Positions 9,140 through 21,412 of a DNA stretch of 64,000 bases are shown piece by piece. Source of the DNA: Phlyctochytrium arcticum (taxonomy: Eukaryota; Chytridiomycota; Chytridiomycetes; Chytridiales; Chytridiaceae); the NCBI GenBank assembly GCA_025602905.1, contig JAHLKI010000013.1, positions 620,001 through 684,000 on the forward strand, given 5' to 3'. The first letter of the stretch is position 1, and each line of letters begins with the position of its first letter. Under the pieces are notes generated by a model that saw nothing but the letters and a program-made list of their open reading frames with translations, was not told where the DNA came from and made no database searches. The position numbers and the translations under genes were made by a program.

Positions 9140-10318
9140 GTACAATTCATCATGTATGCTCCATGTGTGGAAAATACCTGGATCCTGTTGTGAACTAAAA
9201 AGGTTTGCTCGAGGATGTGTGCAACTAGTACGAAAGAGGGAGAGGGATTTCGGTAGCTCATATTCAAGGGAAATGGTAAAGGCTTTCATTACGTGTAGCC
9301 AACTAATGAAAAGACCCCATTTCGCAACAGATCTAGAGTATTTGCGGGTCTCGCGGTAGGAAAAAAAATGCGGGGACGAAAGAGGGGGAAGAAAAAGGGG
9401 GTTCCGGTCAATTTGTAGTTTGGCCAAGGAAGCGTGGGAAGCTGTTGGTTCCAGCCAGGAAACATCGCGTTGCACCCGAATTTTCCCGAAGTGTTGTAAA
9501 TGTTCGTGTTGGGTTTGCAACGGTTATGTGTATTGGTAAAACTGGTAATTCATTAAAAAGGGAGTGCGGTCTCCCTCGACATATATACTAGTACACCTGT
9601 CAAGACTAATCTCCACACAAAGACTGTCAAGACTAATTACAGAGATGTTGGCCATGCGATGCGCGTTCCGCGCCTTCGCTTGATTCATAACACGAAGTCA
9701 GATGTATAATCCAGCGCTTTCATCAGCTGCAGTGGTATAAAGTGCTCGAATCTCAGGTACAGGAGTTCTGATAACGAAAATCACAAGTTTGGATTTAAAT
9801 GCAGAAACTTGCTTTCACAAAAAAAATAATTCGGTGGCGTGAGTTTGGAGATAGCCTCTGCCAACAACGCTTGCAAAAAGGATGAAGAGGGGGAGAAAAG
9901 AGCCTTTTTCTGGATTTTGTACCTGGTATTTACAAAGGTTTTGTAATCTTGGGGATGCCCAGTTCAAAAACACGGGTATATATAAAGAAAAACTCGCAAC
10001 TCATTCGCTCGCAACCATGTGTGCCAAAAAAGCCCACCAAATATCGGAAAGAGGGAGAGACGGGATGTTGTGAGATGAGAGAGAGTAAAGGTCGCTTTTT
10101 TGCGGTTTCGGGTGTAACCCACGGTTCCAGTTTTGAATTGATCCCGAGAATATCGGTCGGGAGCGCTGAAAAAGTGATACAAGTTAGTAAAAGAATAAGC
10201 CCATCGTGCGGCCAAAAAAAAAATACATACCCGCCATACCGCCCCTGTCCCCTCTTTCTCGAGATGTTTGCTGAGTATAAATTAATAGAGATATAATGCA
10301 TGTGCTGTGGAAATATAT
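9140..10318. other. Stretch without a recognisable gene
   Basis: Short open frames exist on both strands (for example minus 9137-9520) but none has a start, composition or motif that supports a gene. A GTATTT donor at about 9178 and a CTGAC...TTTCAG acceptor at about 9140 on the minus strand suggest an intron upstream of the zinc-finger frame, but its phases give no clear protein. Confidence 0.4.
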
Positions 10319-11883
10319 TCATGCCCCGGCCAAAAAGGGTAATGGCCCCGACATCCGTAGCCACTTGTGCAGCATCTCCGATAATGTCTTCATGGTAATC
10401 GGTTTCGTAAAGTAGTCGTCCATCCCGACCAAGATGCAGCGTGACCGGGCATCGTTGGTGCTGTTGGCAGTGAGAGCCACGATTCGGATGGAGGTGTTGT
10501 TGAGCTTTGTGCGAATGTGCTGGGTGGCTTTGTACCCGTCCATAACTGGCATGTCGCAGTCCTGAAAATAGTAATTTTTGTTTAGAGATGGACGGATAGC
10601 AAATAAAGAACAAAAGGTTTACCATGAGAATAATATCGAATGGCTTGGTTTGCAGCGTCGCAATTGCCTCCTGCCCATTCTCGAGTCCCACCACATCGCT
10701 AAATCCCAGTTTCGACAACATCATCAATACAATACGTCGGCTGACATGATTATCCTCAGCGACCATGATTCTAACGGCGGCACGGGCCTCTTGCAGGAGA
10801 ATCTCGGGGTTGCGTCCAACCGCCAGATTATTGTAGGTGACATTAAGGGAGAATTTGAAAATAAGGGTGTCCTCCTCGTCGACGTCCACTTCCAAGACAC
10901 TTCCCAACGGCTTGAGAAACTCGCGGCAAATGACAATTCCATGGGAGACGGTATTGGCCGTCAGAGGCCGGAATAAATCGTCAAAGGAAAACTTGAGATC
11001 AAAACCCCGAAGCTGGGTTTTGGGAGTTTGGGTTTTTTTGCCCGATATTTCAATATGGATTCTGGCAGCTGACCCATCGAGCGGCTCGAATTTGGCAGTC
11101 ATGGCCTCGTATTCCGCTTTACTGGAGATGACGGCCACTCCCACTAAATTCGCCAGAATTTGTTGGATTTTGGTGAGGTCGCCATTGACGGACAGGGGAA
11201 GATCGGGGTCAATGTGGAGGTTGACTTGAGTCCCGGGGCCGTGGTGGATACTCAAATGTTGCATGCTCTCGGCCACGCCAGTCATGACGGCCCGCATATC
11301 AAACGGCATAATGTTGTTGGTTGGATTCCCCGACTGGAGCGCGGCGAGATCCTGCATGCGATTCACGACCGAGAGTAGATGATTACAGGATTGCTCCAGG
11401 GTTTTGATGTAGAGCCGCTGGTTTGGGGACATGTCGTCGCCCTGCATCAGGTCGATCACGCCGATTAACCCATTGAGCGGAGTTCGAAGCTCCTAGTCAT
11501 GATGGTAAGTATCCTGCTTGTGCGAGAGTTTGGGGTGGGTGAGAGAGCATACATACATGCGAGCCAATTTCCATAAACTTGAGTCCAAAAGTTTTCGCTT
11601 TAATCTGTTCAATGTTTTGGGCCTGCAGATATTCGGCTGCCCTCTCGATAATAGTGTTGCGAGCTTCGACAGAGAAGATTTCGAAATAGCTGTATTCCAC
11701 TTCCGACATGAAGGCTTTGTACTGCTCCTTTTGCTGCTGGAGCGTCCCTTTCAACCCTTCGCCCCAAAACCCGGGTGAATCGTCCGTTGCATTTCTCGCG
11801 GCATCCTTTGGCGGCTGGTCTACCTCGACACTGGGTGGCAGTTCATGGTCTGTTGGCGACTTGCTGTCAGCGGAATCAGCCAT
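10319..11883 (-). CDS. Hybrid histidine kinase with degenerate ATPase domain
   Basis: Three exons (11557-11883, 10623-11492, 10319-10561) join in phase to 479 residues. The first intron falls inside the H box, and splicing restores SHELRTPLNGLIG with the phosphoacceptor His109. The N-terminus is short and has no PAS, GAF or membrane segment. The catalytic region keeps QQILANLV at the N-box position but lacks the usual NAxKF and shows no DxGxGI (G1) or G2 glycine motifs. A full receiver domain follows (AEDNHVS, ILMDCDMPVMDG with Asp400, FTKPI). Known hybrid kinases pass phosphate His to Asp to Hpt proteins; here autophosphorylation looks unlikely, so the protein may act as a receiver scaffold or be phosphorylated by a partner. 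Confidence 0.88.
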
Positions 11884-12302
11884 GGTGCTCGTATATATAG
11901 TCTGCTGTAAAGGATCCAGTTGATTGGTCGTCGCGTCCGTGCTGTCAAAATGTCTGAGCCTTCTGGCAGAACTTCCAAATTCGAATATAACCGCGTCCCG
12001 GAGGTCTTTCTGTTTAGCGTGACAGATTTTTGGCGAGTGACGTCACTCCAAGTGACACCGCGCCACGCGCTCAGCACCGAAAAAACCTCGATTTCAACTA
12101 GAGCGGTGGGCTCAACTCTGAAAAAACCTCGCGTTTTTCTGGGTTGAGTCTTGTCACTGAGGTTTTTGCAGGGTTGAGCGCTGCTATATCCAGACTCGCG
12201 GATCGGCCTCAACTCCGAAATCGCGTTCAACATTTCCAGATCAGAATTCAGACCATGGCCAGAAGAACATCTTGACATTCCGCACACATACGCGTTATAC
12301 AC

Positions 12303-12695
12303 TCATCGACTCCGGGAACTGAATGACTGAAACAACACTCTGACACAATTGAAAAAAAAGTAGAACAAAAGAAACAAGGGGAAAAGAAACAACAAAGAAA
12401 AGAGAAACAAAAGAGAAACAAAAGAGAAACAAAACTGATAGATGAAAAGGTAAACTGATGGGGAAGGGAATGAGAACGAGAACAGAGAAAGAGAGAAAAG
12501 ACTAGAGATGAACTGCCTAAAAGCTGAGCTAGGAAAAGCTAATCAAACAAAAACTAACAACTGAAAAATGGGAAACCGCACGAGAAGTTCAAAGATGGAC
12601 AAAGGCAGGGCAAGATGCTGATGAGACAAGCTACGACTAAAAGAGTTGCAGATTAGGTCCCACACTAATGCAATATAGTCAAGGGCAACACACCA
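12303..12695. other. Purine-rich spacer
   Basis: The plus strand is dominated by GAAACAAAAGA-type repeats (about 12350-12560). No gene is seen. It separates the histidine kinase from the 3' end of the recombinase gene. Confidence 0.6.
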
Positions 12696-15562
12696 TCATT
12701 CCGCAGAAGCTGCTCCTTTCAGAGTAATGTCTTGATAGTGAGCCAGGGAAATAGCAGGCTTTCGCCGTTCTGTTCCATCGAACGCTCTTTCATGGTCCAT
12801 CATTACTGCAATCTCGAGCTCGGTTAAGTTGCTGGTGGTAGCCCTAGCCTTGATGGCCTTCCACAACTGATTCCTGCGCGAATACCATTGACGCTGCGAG
12901 CTTCTCCACACGGATCCATAAGTCGTGTCCATGTAACGGATGGACCTACCACCATTCGACCTCTCAAACCCTTCTGCATACTCAAGCCACGCGTCTTTCA
13001 CTGTTCGGAGGCTGCGGTCCATCACATACGGGGGGCTGGGACGATTTGCTGACGCCGCTGATGCTGATGCTGATGCTGATGCTGTTGTTGAGGGTGCACT
13101 ATTGTGGGCAGCTGTGGCATGGGAGTTGGATGCGCCTATTTCATTGAATTAGTTTCGGCAAATCTGTGACTCTGCAGCGCCATGTCGAATGGAGAGGGCA
13201 AATGCTGATATAGTATACCTGCTACCGGACCAGTCAAATGAGAAATGACACGTTGTCCCTCTGGTGTGCGTGCCGCTGCCATGAAGGATCCAACAAATGA
13301 AGTAACGCGAGAACTTTCGGCAGTGGTGGTTTCCATTCTTGCCTAGGGTAAACTAGTCAAACTTGTGATTTCAAGTGAAACAACAACAGGCATAACCAGA
13401 CCTGACTGATCTGCATCTGCATGAGATCGCGAATGAGGGCATTATGGCTCTCTTCCATTCGACGTTGTCCATCCAGCATTTGGTTCTGCTGCTGGATGGA
13501 ACGATCGATAGATGCCTGGAGCTGATCGACTTTACTGTTGGTTTCGTTGCTTGCAACTGCAATGTTGGTTCTGATGGATGCGTGGCCAGAGGCGACAACA
13601 TTGACCAGCTCTGGAACTACTTGCTGTAAAGTGGTGATGCGGGGGTCTTCTGCGGTGGCTGCGGCCTGCTTCAGTCGGGTTGCAAAGTCGTTAAATGAGG
13701 CGGATTGAAATATACAATGTCGCCACATAGCATTGCCAGCATAGATCTCGCGTAGAAAAACGGCATCCTGTAAGATTACAGGTCTCATCACCTGGTGGAA
13801 AAAAGACGCGTCAACGGAAGAGAAAACAAGAAGGAATTATAACGGTACATACTTGCAGGGCTTCCAGAAAGTGAACAGATGCAATTTCTCGTTCACCGCC
13901 AGCACGGACTCTCGCACGGATCTTTTCCAACTGCGGTTCGACAAATGGGAAAATCTTGGCTATCAACTCCGCTGGAGGATCGATGGCCGCACGAGGCAGC
14001 CAGAAACTTCCACCCTCTACAAGCTGCGTGAGTCTCATGAATAGACTTCAATCTCAGTATTTTCGCATGCAACCTTTCTTCCAGCCACCCAGGATTCGGA
14101 TGCTGTTCATGGGGAGGTCGGTGGTATAGCAAGAATTTTTGGCGCCGCTCACCCATCCAGCAAGGCTGCTCAACTGCTCGGCATCTCCTCCTTGACGTTC
14201 CACCTCTTTAGCGCTTGCGTGCCGAAACAAGTGTGTAATTTTGGATGAGGGAATATCACATGCTGTGATCCCGGCTCTATAGATAGAGACAATGAGTGGT
14301 CATGAAAAGCCTAGATGACAGTCGGATCGGGTCATACTTCACGGCATCTGCCCAATTCTGAGGATTGACCGGTTTCTCTGGAAAAAGAATGTTAGTTGGT
14401 ATACGTAGGAGCTTTTGCTATGTATAAATACGCGCAATAAATACCTTTGCCATGCTCGTCGTACTTTATGGTGCGGGCCCGGTAGTAATACATGTGGTAC
14501 CATTCACCTCTGTCAGTAGTATCGGGCGGATCGGCTTTCTCAATTTCCCACAAGTAGAATAAATTGAACCCGACACCTGAGAATGCACATTGTTTGACGT
14601 CCCTGTGCCGCATCACGGCCTTATACTCGTGCCGCTCCCCGTGGTTCATTTTTGACTCGTCGCAAGTCGTCCCCAGAACCCAACAGTCTGTCGGTCCTTC
14701 ATCTGGTTGACGGCGGACCCAAAAGTCGGGGAACTGAAGATTCAACAGATTCTCCGACCTGCTGACGGTACTGTGTTGCCAGAGCATCGCGCTTCTGTTT
14801 CGCCATCCCAGGCCTGGATAACGGGCGCCATTGACCAAGAAGTACTGGGGAAGATTGATCTTATCATTCTCATCATACGTGTCAATAAGAGAGTTGATGG
14901 CGCGATCGACCAATTTCTTTCGTCTTGTCGCCCTTCTCTTCTTCATTGTGTTAGCAATAAGATTCCTCATCGTGGTACAGGACTTGCGAGGATGGGGATG
15001 GCTAGGTAAATGGTTGTCAAATGCCAGATTAGGAAGTGATCTGAAAGCAACATTATACTCGTTCCTACCTGTTCTTGCCCGTATTGACCTGTTGACAATA
15101 GAGATCGGTTATAGCCTTGATATGGTTGGAGATGGTCTCATGTGCATAAGGAATACCGCCTTTGCGATTCTCCCCCGCCGGAACGAGCACATCTCGATGG
15201 TATGCGGTCATCTTTGCAACCGTGACAGTCTCGCCATCCGAAAAGTTCATGACTTTCGTGCACCACTTGATGAATGCCTTTTGTTTATTATCGTACACCT
15301 TCTTTGTGCCCTTTCTTCTATACTGCTGAGTTTCGACTGTCTGGTCTTCAAGGGCATCCAACAGATAGCGCTGCTCCCAAGCACGCCGCTCTGCCTCAGA
15401 GGCCCCGGCCGGTGGTTGAGGAGGTCGCCTGGGTAAAGAAGGGGTCTCGTCTGGGTCAGTCTCGTTCCCTTCCCCTTCCGGTCCGCCAGCCTGATCCGCA
15501 TTCTCTTGGTCTTCAGTTTCGTTTAGATCCAGATCCATATGGTTGTCATCGGCTTCCGACAT
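12696..15562 (-). CDS. Crypton/Ndc10-type tyrosine recombinase with GCR1_C domain
   Basis: Eight exons join in phase to 816 residues: 15069-15562, 14445-15040, 14338-14377, 14074-14276, 13853-14016, 13402-13791, 13219-13342, 12696-13135. The N-terminus is acidic and precedes a SAM-like DNA-binding region. The central part matches the Ndc10 domain II/Crypton recombinase fold: GWRNRSAMLWQHSTVSRSENL, MRHRDVKQCAFSGVGFNLFY, EKPVNPQNWADAVK, HxxR as THLFRHA (His392, Arg395) and the nucleophile context SCYTTDLP (Tyr427). These are followed by GSFWLPRAAIDPPAEL and ILQDAVFLREIY. The C-terminus carries a GCR1_C domain (SVWRSSQRQWYSRRNQLWKAI) after a short Ala-Ser repeat. The catalytic residues look intact, so this may be a live Crypton or a host gene derived from one. 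Confidence 0.87.
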
Positions 15563-16148
15563 TCTTTGACGAGAGAGAGAGAGAGAAGTTTAGCTTCTGA
15601 AGGCGGTCTAGTAAAATGCGTTCAAACCTTGCAAAGAAGCAGCTGAGGCAAAGCCTACGAATGGACACGGACTATGGGTGGGTGGTGTGGAGACGACGTC
15701 AATTTATTTGGTAGTAGTATGTGTGTATGTGTATGTGTGGGAATGTGCGAATGGGTAAGGTTTGAGTTTAAAACGGTCAGTTTGAACTTCGACTTTTTGT
15801 CGGAGTTTGGCAGCCTGGATCTGATCCGCCGCGTCGGTCCTATGGGCAGCGGGGTTCCGAAAAAACAGGAAGACCCCCCAGGTTCTCGGGCGTTGGGTAA
15901 AGCGCTTCTTCCGGACTCACCCGGAAATGCTGCTTTGGGATAAATGTGTGGCTTGGACCCCCACTTTTGCCGGGCGGCGGGCGGAAACTCCGACGACAGC
16001 CCCAGGGGCGGCTATTCTGGGAGGAAATCCTTTGTTGCTTTGGGACGACGACTACTGGGGATTGAGGGGGGAGAGGAGAAAGGACAGTTATATAGAAATT
16101 TTGGATATAGAGAAGTAGGACTTATTTATATAGAGCATTTCCACCGAC
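15563..16148. other. Divergent intergenic region
   Basis: It lies between the start of the minus-strand recombinase gene and the start of the plus-strand methyltransferase gene, so it should hold both promoters. A GTGTATGTGTATGTGTGGG tract lies at about 15720. TATATAGAAATTT (16090) and TTTATATAGAGC (16126) are candidate TATA boxes for the methyltransferase. Confidence 0.5.
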
Positions 16149-17252
16149 ATGCCGTTCTACTCCAAGTTTATGGCGCTCCGCCTGCGCTCGCCCGACGATT
16201 TGCCGGGCTACCAGTCTCACCTCTCTGGACTCACCACTGCACTTCCCCACCTCGACTCGCATGACCTGGATACGATTCAGCGATGGCTGTCGCGGCGAAT
16301 AGCAGAGTTGGAGGAAATGTTGGGAGTCTATGGATCGGATGATACCGTAGTGGACTTGCTGGACCGGACGGGACATTTGTTTGAGCGGTGCATGGCTTTA
16401 CCTGGTTCACCATCAAACCAAAGTAAAGAATGTCGAGAGGACAATGAGAGAGTTGATGACGAGGACAACAAGGAGAATGTCGCACCTTTTCCTCGACCCA
16501 CGACCGAAACCTGGCATTTCCCGCATACGAATACATCCCTCAAGATTCACGAACCCACATCCAACGATACATCCACTCATCTGCAGATTGGCGCTCAGGT
16601 CTGGTCGGCCGGGGTCATCCTGGCCCGTCTCATCGACAGCGGCTACCTCTTTCCCGCTTGCCCCGAATCCACTCCTTTGAATATTGTCGAGTTGGGGTCA
16701 GGGACGGGTCTGACGTCTGTCCTGGCCGCCAAAGTCTTACCGACCCGCTTTTCCAATGTCCATATTACCGCTACGGATTTCCATGTATCACTGTTACAAA
16801 CGGGTTGGGCCAATGCTTCTCATAATGAAGTGAACCCACGGCATTTATCGTTTCGGTTGCTGGACTGGTCCAAAACACTTATCCAACTTTCAGGACCTTT
16901 ATTTGACCATTCTACCAACCAGGATTTGAACAACATCAACTGGGTTTTGGCCGCTGATGTCATTTACGACAACCACCACGCTCAAGATGTCCCGCACGCC
17001 ATCCATCATCTTTTGACTTGCCAACCCTCATCATCTATACCAGCAATCAAGCACTGCGCGATTGTCGCCCGCGTGCGTCCGCAGTTTCTTGCTCATATTA
17101 CCTTGTTTGAGGAAACGATGCAGTCTCTGTCGTTTGTTGGCGGATGGAAGTGGGCTGAAGAAGTGCTGGTACATGTCGGGGATGGTTCACGGCGTAGTGC
17201 GGGCGTAGAACGACAAAAGTATCGTGTGTATGAATATACCCTGGCTATCTAA
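16149..17252 (+). CDS. SAM-dependent methyltransferase, Methyltransf_16 family
   Basis: This is a single-exon, 367-residue ORF from ATG 16149 to TAA. Motif I is IVELGSGTGLTS (about residues 178-189), preceded by IGAQVWSAGVILARLI, the helix typical of the METTL21/22 and yeast Rrg1/EFM families. A TDFHVSLLQ acidic segment follows, then VLAADVIYDN, the post-motif strand. The family methylates lysines on translation factors, chaperones or other proteins; the substrate cannot be read from the sequence. An acidic linker near residue 105 separates a helical N-terminal domain from the catalytic fold. Confidence 0.85.
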   Translation: MPFYSKFMALRLRSPDDLPGYQSHLSGLTTALPHLDSHDLDTIQRWLSRRIAELEEMLGVYGSDDTVVDLLDRTGHLFERCMALPGSPSNQSKECREDNERVDDEDNKENVAPFPRPTTETWHFPHTNTSLKIHEPTSNDTSTHLQIGAQVWSAGVILARLIDSGYLFPACPESTPLNIVELGSGTGLTSVLAAKVLPTRFSNVHITATDFHVSLLQTGWANASHNEVNPRHLSFRLLDWSKTLIQLSGPLFDHSTNQDLNNINWVLAADVIYDNHHAQDVPHAIHHLLTCQPSSSIPAIKHCAIVARVRPQFLAHITLFEETMQSLSFVGGWKWAEEVLVHVGDGSRRSAGVERQKYRVYEYTLAI

Positions 17253-18177
17253 TCACTTTTTGTAATTGATTTCTTTTTTATTGGGCTACCGTCATATAGT
17301 TTAGCGTGAGATGTTGCTCAATTGTCTTCTTGTTTGCCAGTGTCAAATGGGTACCATCTAGAAGAATGAAATGTACGAGTACTATAGGCATTCCACCATC
17401 CCATCTTGACCAGGCATCGGTTACGGACTCTTCTTGTGTTTGCCATCCTTATCCTACTGAGTTTATGCAAAGGCAATCCCATTCAGAATAGTCTGTATAA
17501 AATAAGTCCTCCATGGGCCAAATGCAAAACATCTATCAAAGTTAGTAGCTCTGGCATGGAGCCAGGTAAGGACTGCAGATGCTTTCCCCGCAACCAACCC
17601 CGCAACTGGAAATCAAACTTGACCTCTACCCAATATCAGAGAACTGCATCCCTGTTGCCCGCCATGGTCCATCCAAATTGTGTTGCCCGCCATGGTCCAT
17701 CCAAGTTGCCTCTGGTTATGCCCAATAATACCCATACATACAGACATCCATACCCACCCACTCAGATGATTCTGAGATGAATCGAAATTAAAACTCCCCA
17801 AAATTCTATGACCATAAATTGCCGTCCATAAATCCACGGATCTCAAAGTCGTTTTTGTTTATGACGTAAACAGATCGTCAATATCAACAAACGATGAAAG
17901 CTGCGTCGCCATAATTTCCATAGTGCATTTATTTCTTCTGTGAACATAAGTTATTCCTACCATTTCATAGCAGAAAGCAGAGTAAGGACCCACATTTTCG
18001 TAGTAAAAATGTCCAAGTCAAAAAACCTAGGAAAGTTACTAGGAAAAAGAAGGGTGTTGGAAGTGAACGGTTTCCAGCAGAGGCTTTTTCGTGGCCCCAA
18101 AAAGTGACAAATCGAACGCGTCAAAGGGCCTGTCGTCATAACTTCCGCAGCGTAACGGGGGAGGGCCTCGCGGGGGA
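17253..18177. repeat. Intergenic region with a 28-bp tandem duplication
   Basis: No gene is seen. GTTGCCCGCCATGGTCCATC occurs at 17654 and again at 17682 (28-bp period, one A/G difference). The 3' part forms the catalase promoter. Confidence 0.8.
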
Positions 18178-18185
18178 TATAAAAA
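18178..18185 (+). promoter_or_regulatory. TATA box of the catalase gene
   Basis: TATAAAAA lies 110 bp upstream of the catalase ATG in a GC-rich setting (CGCGGGGGA before, GGGAGCC after), a good core promoter for a strongly expressed gene. Confidence 0.6.
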
Positions 18186-18294
18186 GGGAGCCTTGGGGCC
18201 ATCTCTCCCGGGGGTGATCCATAACATACCGTACAGTACATCTGAACCATCATCTACCTACATTACCTACAAGACAACGACAACGACAACAGAC

Positions 18295-21068
18295 ATGCCA
18301 GACCAGACTACTCAGGGACTCGGTCGACAGGTTGCTGATGCGGCTGCCCATGCCTTGCAGGGCGCAAAGGAAACATTGGGTGTCGGCATGACTGCTAAAC
18401 GACAGGTATGCTCACATCTCTTTGCTTTACCCTAATCAAAATCAGAAACTAACCTATGGTAATTCAACAGCAAATGAACAAATCAGGCGTCATTGTCGAC
18501 AATGCCAATACCACCCTCACCACATCCTTTGGTGTCCCCATCTCGGAAATCGACAATTCCCTCAAAGCCGGTCCCCGCGGCCCTACCCTCCTCGAAGACT
18601 TTCAGATCCGTGATCGCATGGCCCATTTCGATCGTGAGCGGATTCCTGAGAGAGTTGTTCATGCCCGGGGGTCTGGTGTTCACGGCTACTTTGAGTCTTA
18701 CGAAAGTCTGACGGATGTGACTCGCGCTGCTCCCTTTTCCGAGAAGGGAAAACAGACTCCCGTCTTTGTCCGTTTCTCCACTGTTCAGGGCAGTAAAGGC
18801 TCGGCGGATACGGTCAGGGATGTTCGTGGATTTTCCGTCAAATTCTATACCGATGAAGGCAACTGGGATCTCGTCGGCAATTCTATTCCAGGTAGGTACC
18901 CGATACGACGAGCCCGAACGAAGGGAGGGCGAGGAGGGATGGCGTAGTGAGACATGGCCCAGGCATTTTTTTTGGAGGGAAAATGGATGGGCGAGGAATG
19001 ATTTTGAGAAGCAGAATCGAGTGCGAGCGCGGGGAGGCATTTTGCCGGAGGAGAAATGGAGGTTCCCAAGCCCGAGCATAGTGATTCAAGTGAAGGCCGA
19101 CGGCGTGGCGCAGCGAGTCAACTTCCCAGAGCGAAATTGGCGAGCAGAGCGCGGATTCCGACGAGCCCGTGGGGCCAGGAGGATGGATTTTGCTACACAA
19201 AAGGGGGTGTGAGCGGGAGTGAGGAGGATGGAGCAAGTGATTGTATACATGTTGTGAAGGGACAGTCAAGCTAATTCGAGTTCCCAGTCTTCTTTATCCA
19301 GGATGCAGTCAAGTTCCCTGATCTGGTGCACGCCCTCAAGCCCGAACCTCACAACGAAATGCCGCAAGGCCAAACTGCTCACGACAACTTTTGGGACTTT
19401 GTCTCGTTGACCCCCGAATCAACTCATATGCTCATGTGGATCATGTCGGACCGCACCATCCCCCGCTCCTTCCGGATGATTCAAGGTTTTGGTGTCCACA
19501 CTTTCCGACTGATCAACGCTGAGGGTACTGCCGTGTTTGTCAAATTCCACTGGCGACCTACTGCTGGTGTCCACAGTTTGATTTGGGACGAAGCTCTCAA
19601 GACGAACGGCGCCGACCCCGATTTCCACCGTCGTGACCTATGGATGTCGATCGAGCAAGGAAATTTCCCAGAATGGGAATTGGGACTCCAAATCATTTCT
19701 GAAGCCGACGCGGCAAAATTACCCTTTGACATTTTGGACGCGACAAAATTTATCCCCGAGGAAATGGTCCCTATTCGCTACGTCGGCAAGATGGTGCTCA
19801 ACCGCAACCCCGACGAATTCTTCCCCGAAACCGAACAAGCTGCCTTCCACCCCGGAAACTTGATTCCCGGTATCGACGTATCAGAGGATCCCTTGCTTCA
19901 AGGCCGTCTGTTTTCGTACACCGACACCCAATTCCACCGTATCGGCACCAACTTTCACGAACTCCCCATCAACCGGCCCGTTTGCCCCGTCAACAACCAC
20001 CAGCGCGGCGGTGCCCTCCGCCACACCATTCACAAAGGTCAAGTCAACTACCACCCCAACTCGCTGGGCGGTGGATGTCCCTTCCTGGCCGGAAAAGATG
20101 TCGGGTACAAGCACTACGCTGCCCCCATCACGGGCCGCAAGACGGAAGAGCGATCGGCTACATTCAATGACCATTATTCCCAGGCTCGCATGTTTTACCT
20201 CTCCATGACTCCCACCGAGCAAGCTCACATTCTTGGTGCATTTACTTTTGAGCTGCAAAAGGTCTCATCCATGGGCGTCCGTCAACGTGTCGTTGACCAG
20301 CTCAACCGTGTAGACCACAAATTATCCGTCAGCCTCGCCCAAAATTTGGGTGCCACCGTCCCCCAAACCTCCAACGTAGAATCCCACACCAAAATCCTGG
20401 GTCTAGCCACCGCCGACTCCCTCTCCCAACTCAAATCCAACAAGTACGATACCGTCAAGGGCCGAATTGTCGGTGTCCACGTTATGCCCGGCTACGACGC
20501 CGCCATCGTTGCCGAAGTCACTGGTGCCTTGACAGCCATGGGCGCTTTGCCATTCATCACATCCGCCAAAGGTGGACCCGTTCCTGACGCCTCCAACTCG
20601 ACTACCGTCCTTCCATCCTTTACATTCAGCGCATCCTCATCCACTCAATTTGACGCCATTGTGATTCCAGGCGGTCGAGCCTCAGTGGACGCCATCAACG
20701 AAGACGCTGACGCGTTAGTCCAAATCGCTGAAGCCTTCAAACATCTCAAACCCATCCTGGCTATCAACGAAGGCGTCGACGTCATTCGTCGTCTCTCTCT
20801 GCCCATCCCACATCCCACGACCGAAACCGTCTCGTCCGTCCATGGCGTGATTATGGCCACGGGCGTCAAGTCGGGTCCCTCTGGCGGTATTCTGGGCAAA
20901 ACGGCGGGCAAAATTGTGGGTGTGGTCGGTGGAGCTACTGCCCGTGGATCACTGGCGGAGGGTGGACATGCTGAGGGAGTTTGTGAATGGATTACCCAGT
21001 TTGTAGAAGTGTTGGCAAAACATAAAGTCTGGGAACGGGAAGCTTTGGCCAAGAAGGTTGTTGTTTAG
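18295..21068 (+). CDS. Large-subunit (clade 2) haem catalase
   Basis: Three exons (18295-18405, 18471-18891, 19288-21068) join in phase to 770 residues. This enzyme splits hydrogen peroxide to water and oxygen. The distal catalytic histidine is in RVVHARGSG, the haem-side asparagine in GNSIPVFFIQD (formed across the second intron), and the proximal tyrosine in RLFSYTDTQ. The length and the C-terminal flavodoxin/DJ-1-like domain ([29 protein letters not shown]) mark the large-subunit type. The second intron is 396 nt, far longer than most others here. No signal peptide or C-terminal peroxisomal SKL signal is present (ends KKVVV), so a cytosolic location is likely. Confidence 0.96.
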
Positions 21069-21412
21069 TTTACCTTAGTGCATTCTCTCTTTTCTCTCTG
21101 TCACTCTGTTGTTGAAAGTTCTTGTGTATACATTTGTTTCTTTTTGGTTTTTGAAAATATATATGCCTTTCCCTGGTATCCATCGCAGTCGTGCATAACT
21201 TCCCAAAGTTACGCACCTCAAAAGACAAAGCATATTAGGAATACATAGGATAACCGAAAAATTCAATGATCATTTAACCCAAACCCCCCACTATACATGT
21301 CAAAATGGTATCATACAAAAAAAACTCTACCCCCACCAAGCTAAGGGTCGAATGACTAAACTCTACCGAACGCGAATAAAAAACAAGACAGGTCATCCAT
21401 CAAAAATCTATA

